Below are positions 30,529 through 40,330 of a stretch of 64,000 nt of DNA, piece by piece. Made by a program: the position numbers and the translations under genes. The notes under the pieces were generated by a model. It was not told the origin of the DNA. It was given only the letters and a program-made list of their open reading frames with translations, and made no database searches. The stretch is from Gentiana macrophylla (lineage: Eukaryota > Streptophyta > Magnoliopsida > Gentianales > Gentianaceae). The DNA lies in NCBI GenBank assembly GCA_026214975.1, contig CM047806.1:79345599-79409598 (forward strand), given 5' to 3'. Positions within the stretch are counted from its first letter, which is position 1. Every line of letters starts with the position of its first letter.

Positions 30529-32067
30529 CTAGTTGTCTTCAGTTCTAACTCCTGTGTGAATATCTCCAATGACTTGTTCTTCAGGATGATCTCTTAGCCA
30601 ATTTAGATCAGGTTGAAGTTGTTCTTCACTTGGTGCTTCCATACCTTCATGCTGAGCATGAACTTGAGATTCTGGTGCTTCTTCTGTTGAATTGATATGT
30701 GGATCCTCTTGATTTTCAAGATGATGATTCAGGATATAAGCTGGTATGGTTGCATTTGTATAGATTTCTCTTTGTGCTGCTTCCTCTTTAAGATCTTCAC
30801 CATTTGTATTTGGTTCATAAAAAACTACATGTATTGATTCTTCATTCACCAATGTTCTTTTGTTGAGTACTCTAAATGCTTTGCTGGTGTCTGAGTATCC
30901 CATAAAGATTGCTTCATCAGCCTTTTCATCAAAGGTATGCAGCTGGTTCCTGTTCAAAACAAAACATTTCGATCCAAACATATGAAAATATGAGATATTA
31001 GGTTTTCTACCATTCCATATTTCATATGGAGTCTTTCCATGATACTTGTTGATGGTTGATCTGTTTTGTGTATGGCATGCTGTATTTGCTGCTTCAGCCC
31101 AAAATCTTTTTGGTAAGCATGCTTCAGCAATCATTGTTCTAACTGCTTCTTTGAGAGTTCTGTTTCTTCTTTCTGCTACACCATTTTGTTGTGGAGTTCC
31201 TGCTGCAGATAGTTGATGTAACACTCCATTTTCTTCACTGAGGTTCTCGATGATTTCATTTAGAAATTCAGTGCCTCTATCTGATCTGATCTTGATGATC
31301 TTCAGTTCTTTTTCATTTTGGAGTCTTCTCAGCAAATCTGGCAACTTTTTGATTGTCTCTTTCTTCTTGTTCATGAAAATGGTCCAGGTGTATTTTGAAA
31401 AGTCATCCACCACCACTAGGGTGTATTTCTTACCACTTACACTTTCTGGTCTGACTGGTCCAAACAGGTCCATGTATAACAGATGTAGAACTCTTGTTGT
31501 AGATTGATAGGGCTTTGACTTGAATGAACTTTTGATTTGTTTTCCTTTCTGACATGCATCACATAGACTTTCTTTCTTGAATGTGATCTCTGGCAGACCT
31601 TCAACTAACTTGTTCTTTGATAGTTTGTTAATGGTCTTGAAATTCAAGTGATTTAACCTTCTGTGCCAAATCCAGCTGGTTGATTGTTTACTTTTGACAA
31701 GCAGACATGTTTCTGCCTTGGTTGTTTTCCAATCCACCACATACATGTTATCTTGACTTCTTCCTGCAAGAACTACTGTGTTGGTTTGGCTATGAATCAC
31801 TTTGCATCCTTCCTTATTGAAATGTACATTGTAGCCTTTGTCACAGAATTGACTGATGCTCATCAGATTGAAGTTAAGTCCTCTAACATATGCTATATTT
31901 TGAATCTTCAAATTGTTCTTGCGTATTGTGCCTTCCCCCTTAATCTTGCCAGGGTTTTCTTTGCCTCCAAATGTGACTTTGGGTCCATCAAATGCTTTGA
32001 AGTCAGTGAGCCATTTCTTATTTCCTGTCATGTGTCTGGAACATCCACTGTCTATGTACCAGACATC
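30529..32067 (-). CDS. E6 protease-integrase open frame (about 513 codons)
   Basis: Directly after the boundary stop, the minus strand reads DVWYIDSGCSRHMTGNK with the protease active site DSG, then KVTFGGKENPGKIKGEGT. The pre-integrase zinc motif is complete (HRRLNHLNFKTIN and SLCDACQKGKQIKS). The integrase triad is visible: YMDLFGPV, IRSDRGTEF, and GTPQQNGVAERRNRTLKEA with the glutamate. The C-terminal domain has FGSKCFVLNRNQ and VLNKRTLVNEES. No stop lies inside. It ends at 30529 by a frameshift at the start of reverse transcriptase. In the family the protease cleaves the polyprotein and integrase inserts the cDNA into chromosomes. Confidence 0.92.
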   Translation of the reverse strand, partial: DVWYIDSGCSRHMTGNKKWLTDFKAFDGPKVTFGGKENPGKIKGEGTIRKNNLKIQNIAYVRGLNFNLMSISQFCDKGYNVHFNKEGCKVIHSQTNTVVLAGRSQDNMYVVDWKTTKAETCLLVKSKQSTSWIWHRRLNHLNFKTINKLSKNKLVEGLPEITFKKESLCDACQKGKQIKSSFKSKPYQSTTRVLHLLYMDLFGPVRPESVSGKKYTLVVVDDFSKYTWTIFMNKKKETIKKLPDLLRRLQNEKELKIIKIRSDRGTEFLNEIIENLSEENGVLHQLSAAGTPQQNGVAERRNRTLKEAVRTMIAEACLPKRFWAEAANTACHTQNRSTINKYHGKTPYEIWNGRKPNISYFHMFGSKCFVLNRNQLHTFDEKADEAIFMGYSDTSKAFRVLNKRTLVNEESIHVVFYEPNTNGEDLKEEAAQREIYTNATIPAYILNHHLENQEDPHINSTEEAPESQVHAQHEGMEAPSEEQLQPDLNWLRDHPEEQVIGDIHTGVRTEDN

Positions 32068-32097
32068 CTACAAATCAAATTAATTAAGTTTAGGTAC
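32068..32097 (-). other. E6 gag/protease boundary: 30-nt segment with two stops
   Basis: On the minus strand it starts GTACCTAAA and ends TTTGTAG, with TAA at codon 7 and TAG at codon 10. The frame before (QCWVPK) and after (DVWYIDSG) is the same. See the matching segments in E3 and E8. Either Gag ends here and pol is made by readthrough, or the segment is removed or bypassed. Confidence 0.75.
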
Positions 32098-32528
32098 CCA
32101 ACACTGTTTGGGTCCATACCAAGTGTATATCCAAAAGTCCTTCTTTTTGGATAATTGAAGTCATCAACTTCATATGTATAAGGCATGGCAGAATAGCTTC
32201 TAATATTTTTGCTGAAGGTATTCTGATACTTTTCTCTACCTTTTGGTGCATTTACATCCTTCTTCACTTTCCAATACGCAGTAGGAAACCTTTCTTGCTT
32301 CATGTGTCTAGGAACATATCTAGATTGGTTTTTCTTAAACACATGATGCATATTATGGAATGGTTTCTTCTTGTATTTTGGAGGTGCAACATTCAATCAT
32401 CTTCGAGAAGGTAAAGTCTTCCTTTACCTTTCGTAAGGCTTTGTTTTTGGTTGATGGAATGAGGATTTAGTCTCATTGTTTCACTACACTAGGTTTTGAC
32501 TTCACCGGAGCAGGATGATTTGTTGGAA
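32098..32528 (-). pseudogene. E6 gag C-terminal segment
   Basis: Minus-strand reading (one frame open 32396-32052) with PPKYKKKPFHNMHHVFKK and a basic, aromatic-rich tail leading to CWVPK at the boundary segment. It continues gag from 34088-32529 after a frameshift near 32530-32400. Such basic tails follow the zinc knuckle in copia Gag and probably bind RNA. Confidence 0.6.
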
Positions 32529-34088
32529 CTATGGTCTCTCCCTTTCTAAATTTTGGTCCATTGTTGGTCCTGAATTTAGAGTTGTGTTGACCATTATTCC
32601 TACTCTCATCCTAACTGTTGTAGCCAAGACAGATCCGATCCAAACCTTTTGAGGATTTGTAAGTGGTGCATTTAGTGGTGCAAAGTGGTTACCTTTTCTT
32701 GGAGGAGATTTTCTTAATCGATCTGTCAATAATGGATGTATGATCATCTTCTTTTGTTGATCAATTAAGTAGGTCTCCTTACTAGTTAATTCAACTTTTG
32801 CTTTATCCAGTTCTTTCTTTAATCTCTTATTCTCTTTTCTTAGATCCTTGCATTCCTTTTCCAGAATTTCATGATTCATTTCAATTTCATCAAATTTGGT
32901 CATGAGATTTTGGACTAGGTCTGCTGTATCTAATGGGAGAGCAGAAGATTGTGCAGTGTCAGATATGGATGCATTAGATGAAGAGTAAGAGCTAGATGAT
33001 ACCTCAGTTTCATTTGATTCTTTGGTCATTAGACATAAATCAGTGTCTGAGCTGTCGCCTTCATCTTCATTTAATTCTTTGGTCATGAGACATAGGCATG
33101 CTTTTTCATTTTCTGAGCTGTCTTCTTCATCACTATCATCTGAATCGTTATCAGATGAATCTTCATCCTTTTCACTGCTGGATTCAGCCTTGAGTGCCTT
33201 TTTGCCTTTTCTCTTTTCAAATGCCTTGTACTTCTTCTTGTCATCTTTATCATTTTCTTCAGGGCAATCAGCCTTGAAGTGGCCTTTCTTGTTGTAGTTG
33301 AAGCATCTGTATTCATCATCTTTCTTCTTCATGTCTTTGTTTGCGCTTGACCTCTTGTTTGATGATGAGTTTCCCTTGAATGGCTTCTTTTTGCTAAACC
33401 TGTCAAAACGTTTGACTAATAAAGCTACCTGTTCTTTGAGTTCTTGTGTCTCTCTGCTGATATAATCGGCAAAGTTACTTTGCTGGCGTGCAACCAGTGC
33501 AGTGATTTTTTGTGTCTCTGCCGGAGCACCATCTTCACCGTTCAATTCGAATTCATGAGCTTTTAATTGGGACATCAGGGTCAGGGTGTCTGTGTTTGCA
33601 AGATTTGTTGTTCCTCTAATTACTGATGTTATGATCTTCCATTTTTCAGGTAATCCTCTCAAAATCATCAAACATACTTCTTTCTGGGGATATGTGTGTC
33701 CAAGCTGTTGCAGTTCACTGATAATGCTTGAGAATCTGTTTTCCATTTGATCAATGGATTCACCAGCCTTCATTTTGAAGTTCTCAAATTTATGTTTTGC
33801 AACAGATAATTTGTTTTCTTTAACTGCTTCAGATCCTTCATTTATCAATGATAGCTTGTCCCACATCTCATTTGCTATTTTGTAGTCTTTGATTCTCATG
33901 AACATATTGCTATCTAGGGTCTTCAAAATCATGTCTTTTGCAACAAAGTCTAGATTTGCTCTTCTCCTGTCATCCTTGGTCCAATCCTTTTTAGGTTTAT
34001 CAATTTCCTTCCCTTGATCTGCTCCTGTGCCTACCACAGTAGTGATTATGATTGGTCCATCATTAATTACATCCAAAGATCTCTTCAT
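32529..34088 (-). CDS. E6 gag (519 codons)
   Basis: An uninterrupted minus-strand frame from ATG 34088. It has the copia Gag (UBN2-type) capsid pattern: AKDMILKTLDSNMFMRIKDY, EMWDKL, KLSVAKHKFENFKMKAGES, ENRFSSIISELQQLG and LPEKWKIITSVIRG (residues about 50-165). A zinc knuckle near residue 260 reads CFNYNKKGHFKADC: the second cysteine of CX2CX4HX4C is tyrosine, so zinc binding should be impaired. A Ser/Asp/Glu-rich linker with a duplicated CLCLMTKE..E motif follows, then a helical segment (KECKDLRKENKRLKKELDKA). The N-terminus is shorter than in E8 gag, with the first part of the capsid domain missing. Confidence 0.88.
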   Translation of the reverse strand: MKRSLDVINDGPIIITTVVGTGADQGKEIDKPKKDWTKDDRRRANLDFVAKDMILKTLDSNMFMRIKDYKIANEMWDKLSLINEGSEAVKENKLSVAKHKFENFKMKAGESIDQMENRFSSIISELQQLGHTYPQKEVCLMILRGLPEKWKIITSVIRGTTNLANTDTLTLMSQLKAHEFELNGEDGAPAETQKITALVARQQSNFADYISRETQELKEQVALLVKRFDRFSKKKPFKGNSSSNKRSSANKDMKKKDDEYRCFNYNKKGHFKADCPEENDKDDKKKYKAFEKRKGKKALKAESSSEKDEDSSDNDSDDSDEEDSSENEKACLCLMTKELNEDEGDSSDTDLCLMTKESNETEVSSSSYSSSNASISDTAQSSALPLDTADLVQNLMTKFDEIEMNHEILEKECKDLRKENKRLKKELDKAKVELTSKETYLIDQQKKMIIHPLLTDRLRKSPPRKGNHFAPLNAPLTNPQKVWIGSVLATTVRMRVGIMVNTTLNSGPTMDQNLERERP

Positions 34089-34311
34089 GAGTTCTTTGCA
34101 AGATGAGACATCATTCTTATTTTATATTCATCAAAATTATTAACATTAAAACAGGTACTTTTGACAAAAAGTTTGAGGAATTCATAAGTTGAAAATAATA
34201 GATCTATATGTGAATTAACGGAAAGCTCAGATTTGAAAACTATTTTGAAAATACGTGATCTCCTTGTTACTGTAAATTAGATCGAACAAAGTTCTCGATA
34301 CTAGGAACTTT
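34089..34311 (-). other. E6 5' leader
   Basis: Non-coding sequence between primer site and gag start on the minus strand. It may contain the decayed first codons of gag, because the frame near 34100 reads KNDVSSCKEL before ATG 34088. Nothing else recognised. Confidence 0.5.
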
Positions 34312-34323
34312 GCTCCGATACCA
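34312..34323 (-). other. E6 primer binding site (tRNA-iMet)
   Basis: The minus strand reads TGGTATCGGAGC, one mismatch from TGGTATCAGAGC, the complement of the initiator-Met tRNA 3' end. It lies 2 nt after the LTR end. Confidence 0.9.
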
Positions 34324-34325
34324 AT

Positions 34326-35709
34326 TGTTGGTCCCAGGAGAGAAGGTGAAACTATAGTCGAGGGGGTGAATGACTATAGTGGAGTTTCAAAACTTTTCTT
34401 ATGTTTAAAAGCTTTTGGGCAGCGGATAAGTCCCTTCTTACTATGTTGTTTTCAAATCAGTTTAGGCAGTCACAGATATAAGTTATGAAGTAGGAAATTT
34501 AAGTAAATTTGAATTTAAGTAAATTGACACAAGGCTTATAGTGGTTTAGGGTGGTGTAATCCCTTAATCCACTCTTCTCCTGTGATGATTGGAGGAATTC
34601 ACTATTGTTTTCACAGATACATAGTATGATTGTCCTTGACTTCCCAAGCTTCACAATCTACAGGACTATCACTCATTGATTGCAACAAACTTGATGATTC
34701 GATCTCTTTCACTGCTCCTTGAGATCAAAATCCTTCAGCAGCTATCACACACACAACTCCTTCTCAGATTGCTTCTGATTCAGTTGCTTCAATTTGATGT
34801 GAATAAGATTCACCAACTTGCTTGATCAATCTCAGTAATGAATATGACTTTGTAGTTCTGATGTCTGAGTTGATCTCTAGATAAGTCCTTGTAAGTTCAG
34901 AGAAGGCTTTTTAAATTGACAGAGTTTCTGCTTAATTTTTCTTTCTCAGATCGTTGTTTTGTTTGTCTGTCAATGCCTTCTATTTATAGCCTTGAGTAAC
35001 CTTGATTTTGAAATTCCGTCCGTTGGCTATATTAATGAGGGAATAATCCTTCATTTTATTCTTGATTCCCCCTTAATTGCGTTCTCCTTATTTTCAGTGA
35101 TCGGAATTTTTTCTTCAAACGTATAGCAGAAAATCCATCCTTGATTGATCCTCTATTTAATGCATGATCTTCTGAATCTTCAACATATATTAAATCTGAT
35201 CTGGTAAGTATTACTTCACTGTTTTCTGAACGGTCGAGTGATCCTTCTGACTTAGCCATTTTTGGTTCTTTCTTCACCGTTTTGTCTTGACTCAGCCGAA
35301 AGTCAGTTTACTCAGCCGATTCACTGTTTTCCTTTTTGCTTTAGTTTAAGGAGAATCTTTGTACTTCACTGATCCTTGATTGGGTTGAGATCAGTGTACA
35401 CCATATTTGAATATTAAGTTTCATCACTTGAAACATAACTTAGACTTATCCAAGGTCATCTGCACTTCCTTGGTTATAAGTCGGACCATGAAGTCTTCAT
35501 TGTATCTCTGCTGGTGCTTGGCTGGCTTCACTCTGCCGAATGCCTGTTTTACTTTGCCGTTCTACCAACTAGTACAATACTTGTCTGACTCAACTTATAC
35601 AACATGTCAGACTCTAAGTAAAGACTTATACAGAGAATTCTAACTTATTTCAGGCTTGCTATAACATCTGGTATGGCCATCATCAAAACATAATAAAATG
35701 TTCCTAACA
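34326..35709 (-). repeat. E6 5' LTR (1.38 kb)
   Basis: Plus-strand ends are TGTTGGTCCCAG...GTTCCTAACA. It begins next to the primer site and ends where E7 LTR sequence starts. A TATA box lies at 34989-34980 on the minus strand (CTATAAATAG). The first 300 bp are nearly the same as the E11 fragment (61578-61881). Confidence 0.88.
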
Positions 35710-36671
35710 GATCCGTTAGAAGAGCATGATAGGTTTGTGCCTTGATGAATTAACATTCATCAATGTCTGTGTAATTGCTAGGCCTTGTCCGTGTCTAGTG
35801 GTCTAGGTAGAGAGTAGTATTTGTGTGGGAGATTAATTGAAAACACTTAGGTGGTTAGTTAATCATTCTAATAAATACGTACATGACTAGTAGAAGATTA
35901 AACAACATGTCTCTCTTGGATAGGCACCAATCTATATCGCGATGTGTGTGCTACCTCTGAAGGTGGAAGAACTCCGTAGGTCAAAAAACCCTAAGTACGG
36001 AAGGACTCCACTGAGGTGTGCGTACTATCGGGGTTTACCTATTCTAGACTCCGTGGATATTGGTGTGATCCACTAATATGTTGCCAAGAGTGTCCCAAAA
36101 GTGGATACGCGTAGTGCCCTTGAGTGCGGTTGTAGCATAGATGAGTTAAGTAGAAACGTTTAGTCAATTCATGTTGATGGACATGGAATGACACTTAAAC
36201 AACTAAACTTTTAAATTATCTTTTCTTTAAGAACTATAATTGTGATCATAGCTTCTCTTTCTTATTAAGTATGTTGTACTTACCTCAAATGCATGTTTTC
36301 TATGTGTTTGGGGGTGAGAAGACGAACATGTCGATAATGTTTGCGAGGAGGAGTTCGATGATGACGTTTGAAGACGCCTCATTGAAGACTTTACTTTTAT
36401 TATTTTGTTATTCTTCATTAGACAGTGTTAGACTTTTCGTCTTTCGAGACTTGTAGTACTTTTACGTTTCTTTTGAGAATATCGTACATTTCATTTGGAT
36501 ATCGTATTTTCCTTTAATGTAATAAGTTACGTTTCCACCTTTAGATGTTGTTTGTATTCTTGGATGTTTGGAAATTTTATACCCGAGTCTTTTGCTTCCG
36601 TTTGCTTGTTTTTGATACGACGTAGTAGAGGCTTACGTATAAAGTGAATTTATTTTTATTTTATACGTGCA
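35710..36671 (+). repeat. E7 5' LTR, right part (about 0.96 kb)
   Basis: Ends in ATACGTGCA two bases before the primer site. The left end was cut by insertion of E6; the first five bases (GATCC) may be E6's target duplication. It does not visibly overlap the left part of the LTR kept at 41813-42545, so the full LTR may have been about 1.7 kb. No coding sequence is seen. Confidence 0.75.
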
Positions 36672-36673
36672 GT

Positions 36674-36685
36674 TGGTATCAGAGC
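36674..36685 (+). other. E7 primer binding site (tRNA-iMet)
   Basis: Exact TGGTATCAGAGC, complementary to the 3' end of the initiator-Met tRNA, two bases after the LTR end. It sets the plus orientation of E7. Confidence 0.95.
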
Positions 36686-36768
36686 GAAGCGTCTTTTAGG
36701 CTTCCTTTCTTTTAAGATAAGTTTCTCTAGATCCTTTAGTAACGTTATGGTTTTCTTTGATCATCAGG

Positions 36769-38299
36769 ATGGTGTTCACGAGAACTGGAGCGGGCGCAGA
36801 GACTTCTAGAGTTCGACGGGAAAGTCCGACACCGGTAGTAGGGGGCGGAGTTGTGAGGCAGATTCCTCCACCTCAGTGGAGTTTATCACCACCACCTCGC
36901 ACTGCGACACCCACGCCAAGGTCTCAACTGGGTTTGTCGCCGCGACCGCATCAGGAGCAACCTCCACGATGGCACGTGGGGAGTTCAGTTCAGTTTTCGT
37001 TGGTAAGTGATGTTCCAGCTGGTTTGGTACCGCCACCGGTAAGCTACCCTCAACACCAACAAACCGTTTATCCTCCACCAGTTAGCGTTTACCCTCCACC
37101 AGGGAGCCACCCCTCACCACTAGTATTTCACCAACAACCGCAGACTTTCTACCAACCTCCTGCAAGTCATACCCCTCGACCTACCATACCACTTTCACCG
37201 CGGTTCGACCATCAACAAGGTTTTGGTTATCCACCTTTTGGTTTCTAGCAACCTTAGCCAACTCCACAGCAACACAAGAATTACCATCAGGGATACTACC
37301 CCTTTCAGCCTGAACCTCAAGTGAATCCAACTTACCCTCAGCAACAGCAATACCAGCAACAAGTACCTTTTGGTTACCCTCCGATTTACCCACCAGTTCC
37401 ACCGGTTAGACCAGTTTTTGAGCAAGCGCAGCCAGTTGATTGGTATACAAGACTGAGGAGAAACCGAGTTCAGGATTTCTTTGGGAATACGGAACCTTCA
37501 AAGGCTGAGGAATGGTTAAGGAGCTTCGAAAAGGCATGCAGGAATATACATGTGCCTGAGACCGAGATGGCACAGCTGGCAGTTAGTTTTCTTTTGGGCG
37601 CATCAGAAGCTTGGATAGATGCTATACAGAGTAGCAATGACAAGGTCACAGACTGGGAAGCTTTCAAAGCTATGTTCTTCAATGAGTACTTCCCGGAAAC
37701 AGTGCAAGAGGATAAGGCAAGTTAGTTCTTAAAACATAAGCAAGGCAACTACTTGACAGTATCTCAGTACACTAACAAGTTCAATGAGTTGGGACGGTTC
37801 TATCCCGAGCTGATGAAAGTGGAAGAAAGAAAGATGTCCCTTTACAAGGAAGGATTGGCTTATGAGATTCAGTCTGGCATGTTGGTATTTACAGCGAGGA
37901 ACATGGCGGAGTTGCTGAATAAAGCCTTGGAGGTTGAGACCTTCAGGAAGAAGGCTACAGTTGTGATTGGAAATAAGAGGAACTTTGGGACTAGTCAGGG
38001 TAGTTATCGGGGAGCGCCGCAATAGAACGTCAAGAAGACAACAGCTTCCACGGCAGCTAAGGCCCCAAACAGTGCACCCCTTTGTCCTAAGTGCAACAGA
38101 AATCATTCAGGGGAGTGCAAGCAAAATACTAATGGTTGCTACGTTTGCGGAGAGCCAGGGCACTTTTCTAGAGCGTGTCCAAATAGTGGAAACAATGGCA
38201 ATTCGGGCCAGGGAAACGGTAGAAGCGACCCAAGCCGACCAGTCCGAGTTTTTGCAGCTGATGCTAGAGATGTAGACCCAGAAGATGATGTTATCTCAG
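36769..38299 (+). pseudogene. E7 gag
   Basis: ATG 36769 (MVFTRTGAGAETS) opens one frame that runs to 38299 with in-frame stops near 37246, 37255, 37723 and 38023. Residues 1-170 are unusually rich in proline, with PPPQWSLSPPPR and repeated YPPPVS/YPPPGS words. The capsid domain follows at 37440-37960: DWYTRLRRNRVQDFFG, AEEWLRSFEKACR and SEAWIDAIQSSNDKVTDW. The zinc knuckle GCYVCGEPGHFSRACP near 38130 is complete (CX2CX4HX4C). Single stops in an otherwise conserved frame suggest recent decay. It would form the particle and package RNA. Confidence 0.88.
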
Positions 38300-38391
38300 G
38301 TACCTTGTTGTTAATTTATTTTATTAAGATATTTTTATGGTGCGTTTATTCATGTTGTAATTTTATTTAAATGAATGAATATGCCTCCAAG
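38300..38391 (+). other. Likely 92-nt spliceosomal intron between E7 gag and protease
   Basis: The gag frame ends ...GATGTTATCTCAG, followed by GTACCTTG; a T-rich, AT-rich stretch runs to GCCTCCAAG, then GTATGATAATG. Joining 38299 to 38392 gives DDVISGMIMLDNLVVRALFD, exactly what is expected between zinc knuckle and protease. Without splicing the frame meets stops (GTTGTTAATTT region). Ends are GT...AG with an exonic CAG/GT-like context. Inference only; no RNA data. Confidence 0.65.
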
Positions 38392-39240
38392 GTATGATAA
38401 TGTTAGATAACCTAGTGGTCAGAGCCTTATTCGATACGGGAGCGTCTAACACTTTTGTGTCGACCAATGTAGCTAATAAAGTTGAGTTTACCTTCGGAAC
38501 CTTTAAGAAACACCCTGGATATAACTACACCATTAGGGAAGGTAACTAAGGTAACTAGGATGATACCTCATGTGGAAGTTCGAGTTCGACCTCATAGATG
38601 CAAGAGTGATTTCACTGTTTTAGACTTTTTAGATTTTGATGTGATCCTTCGAATAGATTGGCTATACGAGAATTTTGTTCATCTAGATTTCCGAGAAAAG
38701 AAAGTGACTTTCAAGATACCCGGGAAGTCAGACAAGACGTATCAGGGCAATGTGTACAAGCCGAGTAAGAAGCGACATCCGATAATTTCAGCGGTCAAGG
38801 CAATCCGAGCTTGTCAAAAGGGTTGTGAAGGCTACTTGTTGTACGCAGTGGATCTGGAACAAGTGAAGCCAAAGCTAGAGGAAACTCCGGTAGCGAGAGA
38901 GTACCCTGAGGTATTTCCGGAAGAGTTACCGGGAAACATGCCGGATAGAGAAATCGAGTTTGAGATCAAGTTGATACCGGGAGCGGCACCAGTTGCTAAG
39001 GCACCCTATAGAATGGCACCGGCTGAGTTGAAGGAATTAAAAGCTCAACTTAAGGATATGCTTGAGAGGAATATAATTCAGCCTAGTACTTTGCCTTGGG
39101 GAGCCCCTGTTTTGTTCGTGAAGAAGAAGGATGGTAGCATGAGGATGTGTATCGACTACAGGGCGTTGAATAACCTTACCATCAAGAATAAGTACCCCTT
39201 ACCGAGAATAGATGATACATTCAACTTGATTTGCAAGGGA
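38392..39240 (+). pseudogene. E7 protease and reverse-transcriptase N-terminus
   Basis: The protease site [17 protein letters not shown] lies near 38427-38475. One frameshift near 38480 leads to the frame 38482-39288 with [37 protein letters not shown] and [14 protein letters not shown] (usually GMDWL). RT begins with [20 protein letters not shown] and continues [20 protein letters not shown] and [21 protein letters not shown] second frameshift near 39235 leads into the next part. Cleaves the polyprotein and starts the polymerase domain. Confidence 0.88.
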
Positions 39241-40330
39241 AGAAAGTGTTCTCTAAGATTGATCTTAGGTCCGGTTATCATAAGTTGAAGATCAAGGTGG
39301 CAGATATACCGAAGACGGCTTTTAGTACGAGGTATGGACATTATGAGTTCTTAGTTATGCCTTTTGGACTCACTAATGCTCCATCTGCATTTATGGATTT
39401 GATGCAGCGAGTTTTCATGCCATACTTGGATAAGTTTGTGATAGTGTTCATAGACGACATCCTAGTATACTCGAAGGATGAGAAGGAACACGAGGAACAC
39501 TTAAGGATAGTGTTGGATACCTTGAAGGAGAATCATTTGTTTGCTAAGTTCTCTAAGTGTGACTTTTGGTTGAAGCAAGTCAGTTTCTTGGGACATGTCA
39601 TTTATGGAGATGGCATCCAAGTTGATCCAGGAAAGATAGAAGCAGTTGAGAGTTGGCCTAAACCTACAACAGTTTCAGAAGTAAGGAGCTTTATTGGTTT
39701 GGCTGGCTACTATTGGAAGTTTGTGCAAGACTTTTCGAAGATAGCTACTCCACTCACTAAGTTTACACAGAAGATTGTGAAGTTCGAATGGACCAGCGAG
39801 TGTGATGCAGCTTTTCATACCTTGAAGTATAGGTTGACTACGGCCCCAGTGTTTGCAGTTCCGGAGATTTTTTATAATTACGATGTCTACACAGATGCTT
39901 CAGGACAGGGTTTAGGTTGTGTGTTGATGCAAGGGGGGAAAGTGATTGCTTATGCATCTAGGCAGTTGAAGGTGCATGAGAAGAATTACCTGACACATGA
40001 CTTAGAGTTGGCAGCAGTAGTGTTTGCCCTAAAGACTTGAAGGCACTACTTGTATGGAGTTAAGGCCAGGATCTTCACCGATCATAAGAGTTTGAAGTAC
40101 TTCTTTACACAAGAGAATCTGAACATGAGACAGATGAGATGGCTGGAGTTCGTAAAGGATTACGATTTGGATATTTAGTACCATCCGGGCAAAGCCAATG
40201 TAGTGGCTGATGCTTTAAGCAGGAAACCAGTGTTTGCAGTTTCAAGCATCGAAGATGTGGCAGAAAGGTTAGATAGGCTGGAAATCAGCAGGTTTGATTA
40301 GATTGAGGATCAACAGTTTGTGGCGCCGTT
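39231..40330 (+). CDS. E7 reverse transcriptase core and RNase H
   Basis: Frame open 39231-40040: [38 protein letters not shown], the catalytic FIDDILVYS and [16 protein letters not shown]. RNase H follows with [19 protein letters not shown] and [19 protein letters not shown]. After a stop at 40038 the same frame continues [20 protein letters not shown] and [16 protein letters not shown], broken by stops near 40177 and 40299. The catalytic Asp pairs are intact. Ty3/gypsy family. Confidence 0.9.

Larger units (their letters stand above)
26749..35709 (-). mobile_element. E6: Ty1/copia (SIRE-like) element, 3' end cut by E4
   Basis: Minus-strand order: 5' LTR (35709-34326), initiator-Met primer site, gag, stop-containing boundary, protease/integrase, reverse transcriptase, RNase H, spacer with TATA box, and extra frame cut at 26749 by the E4 LTR. 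It has the longest intact frames in the window (519 and about 513 codons). The right flank GATCC (35710-35714) would be its target duplication; the 3' LTR is not found. It inserted into the 5' LTR of E7. Confidence 0.85.

Noticed and set aside
38350..38460. Alternative 5' end of E7 pol at ATG 38394 without splicing
   Set aside because: Possible in principle (a separate pol start), but the zinc-knuckle frame joins it seamlessly through GT...AG ends, which a separate start would not explain. Kept as an alternative to be tested with RNA.
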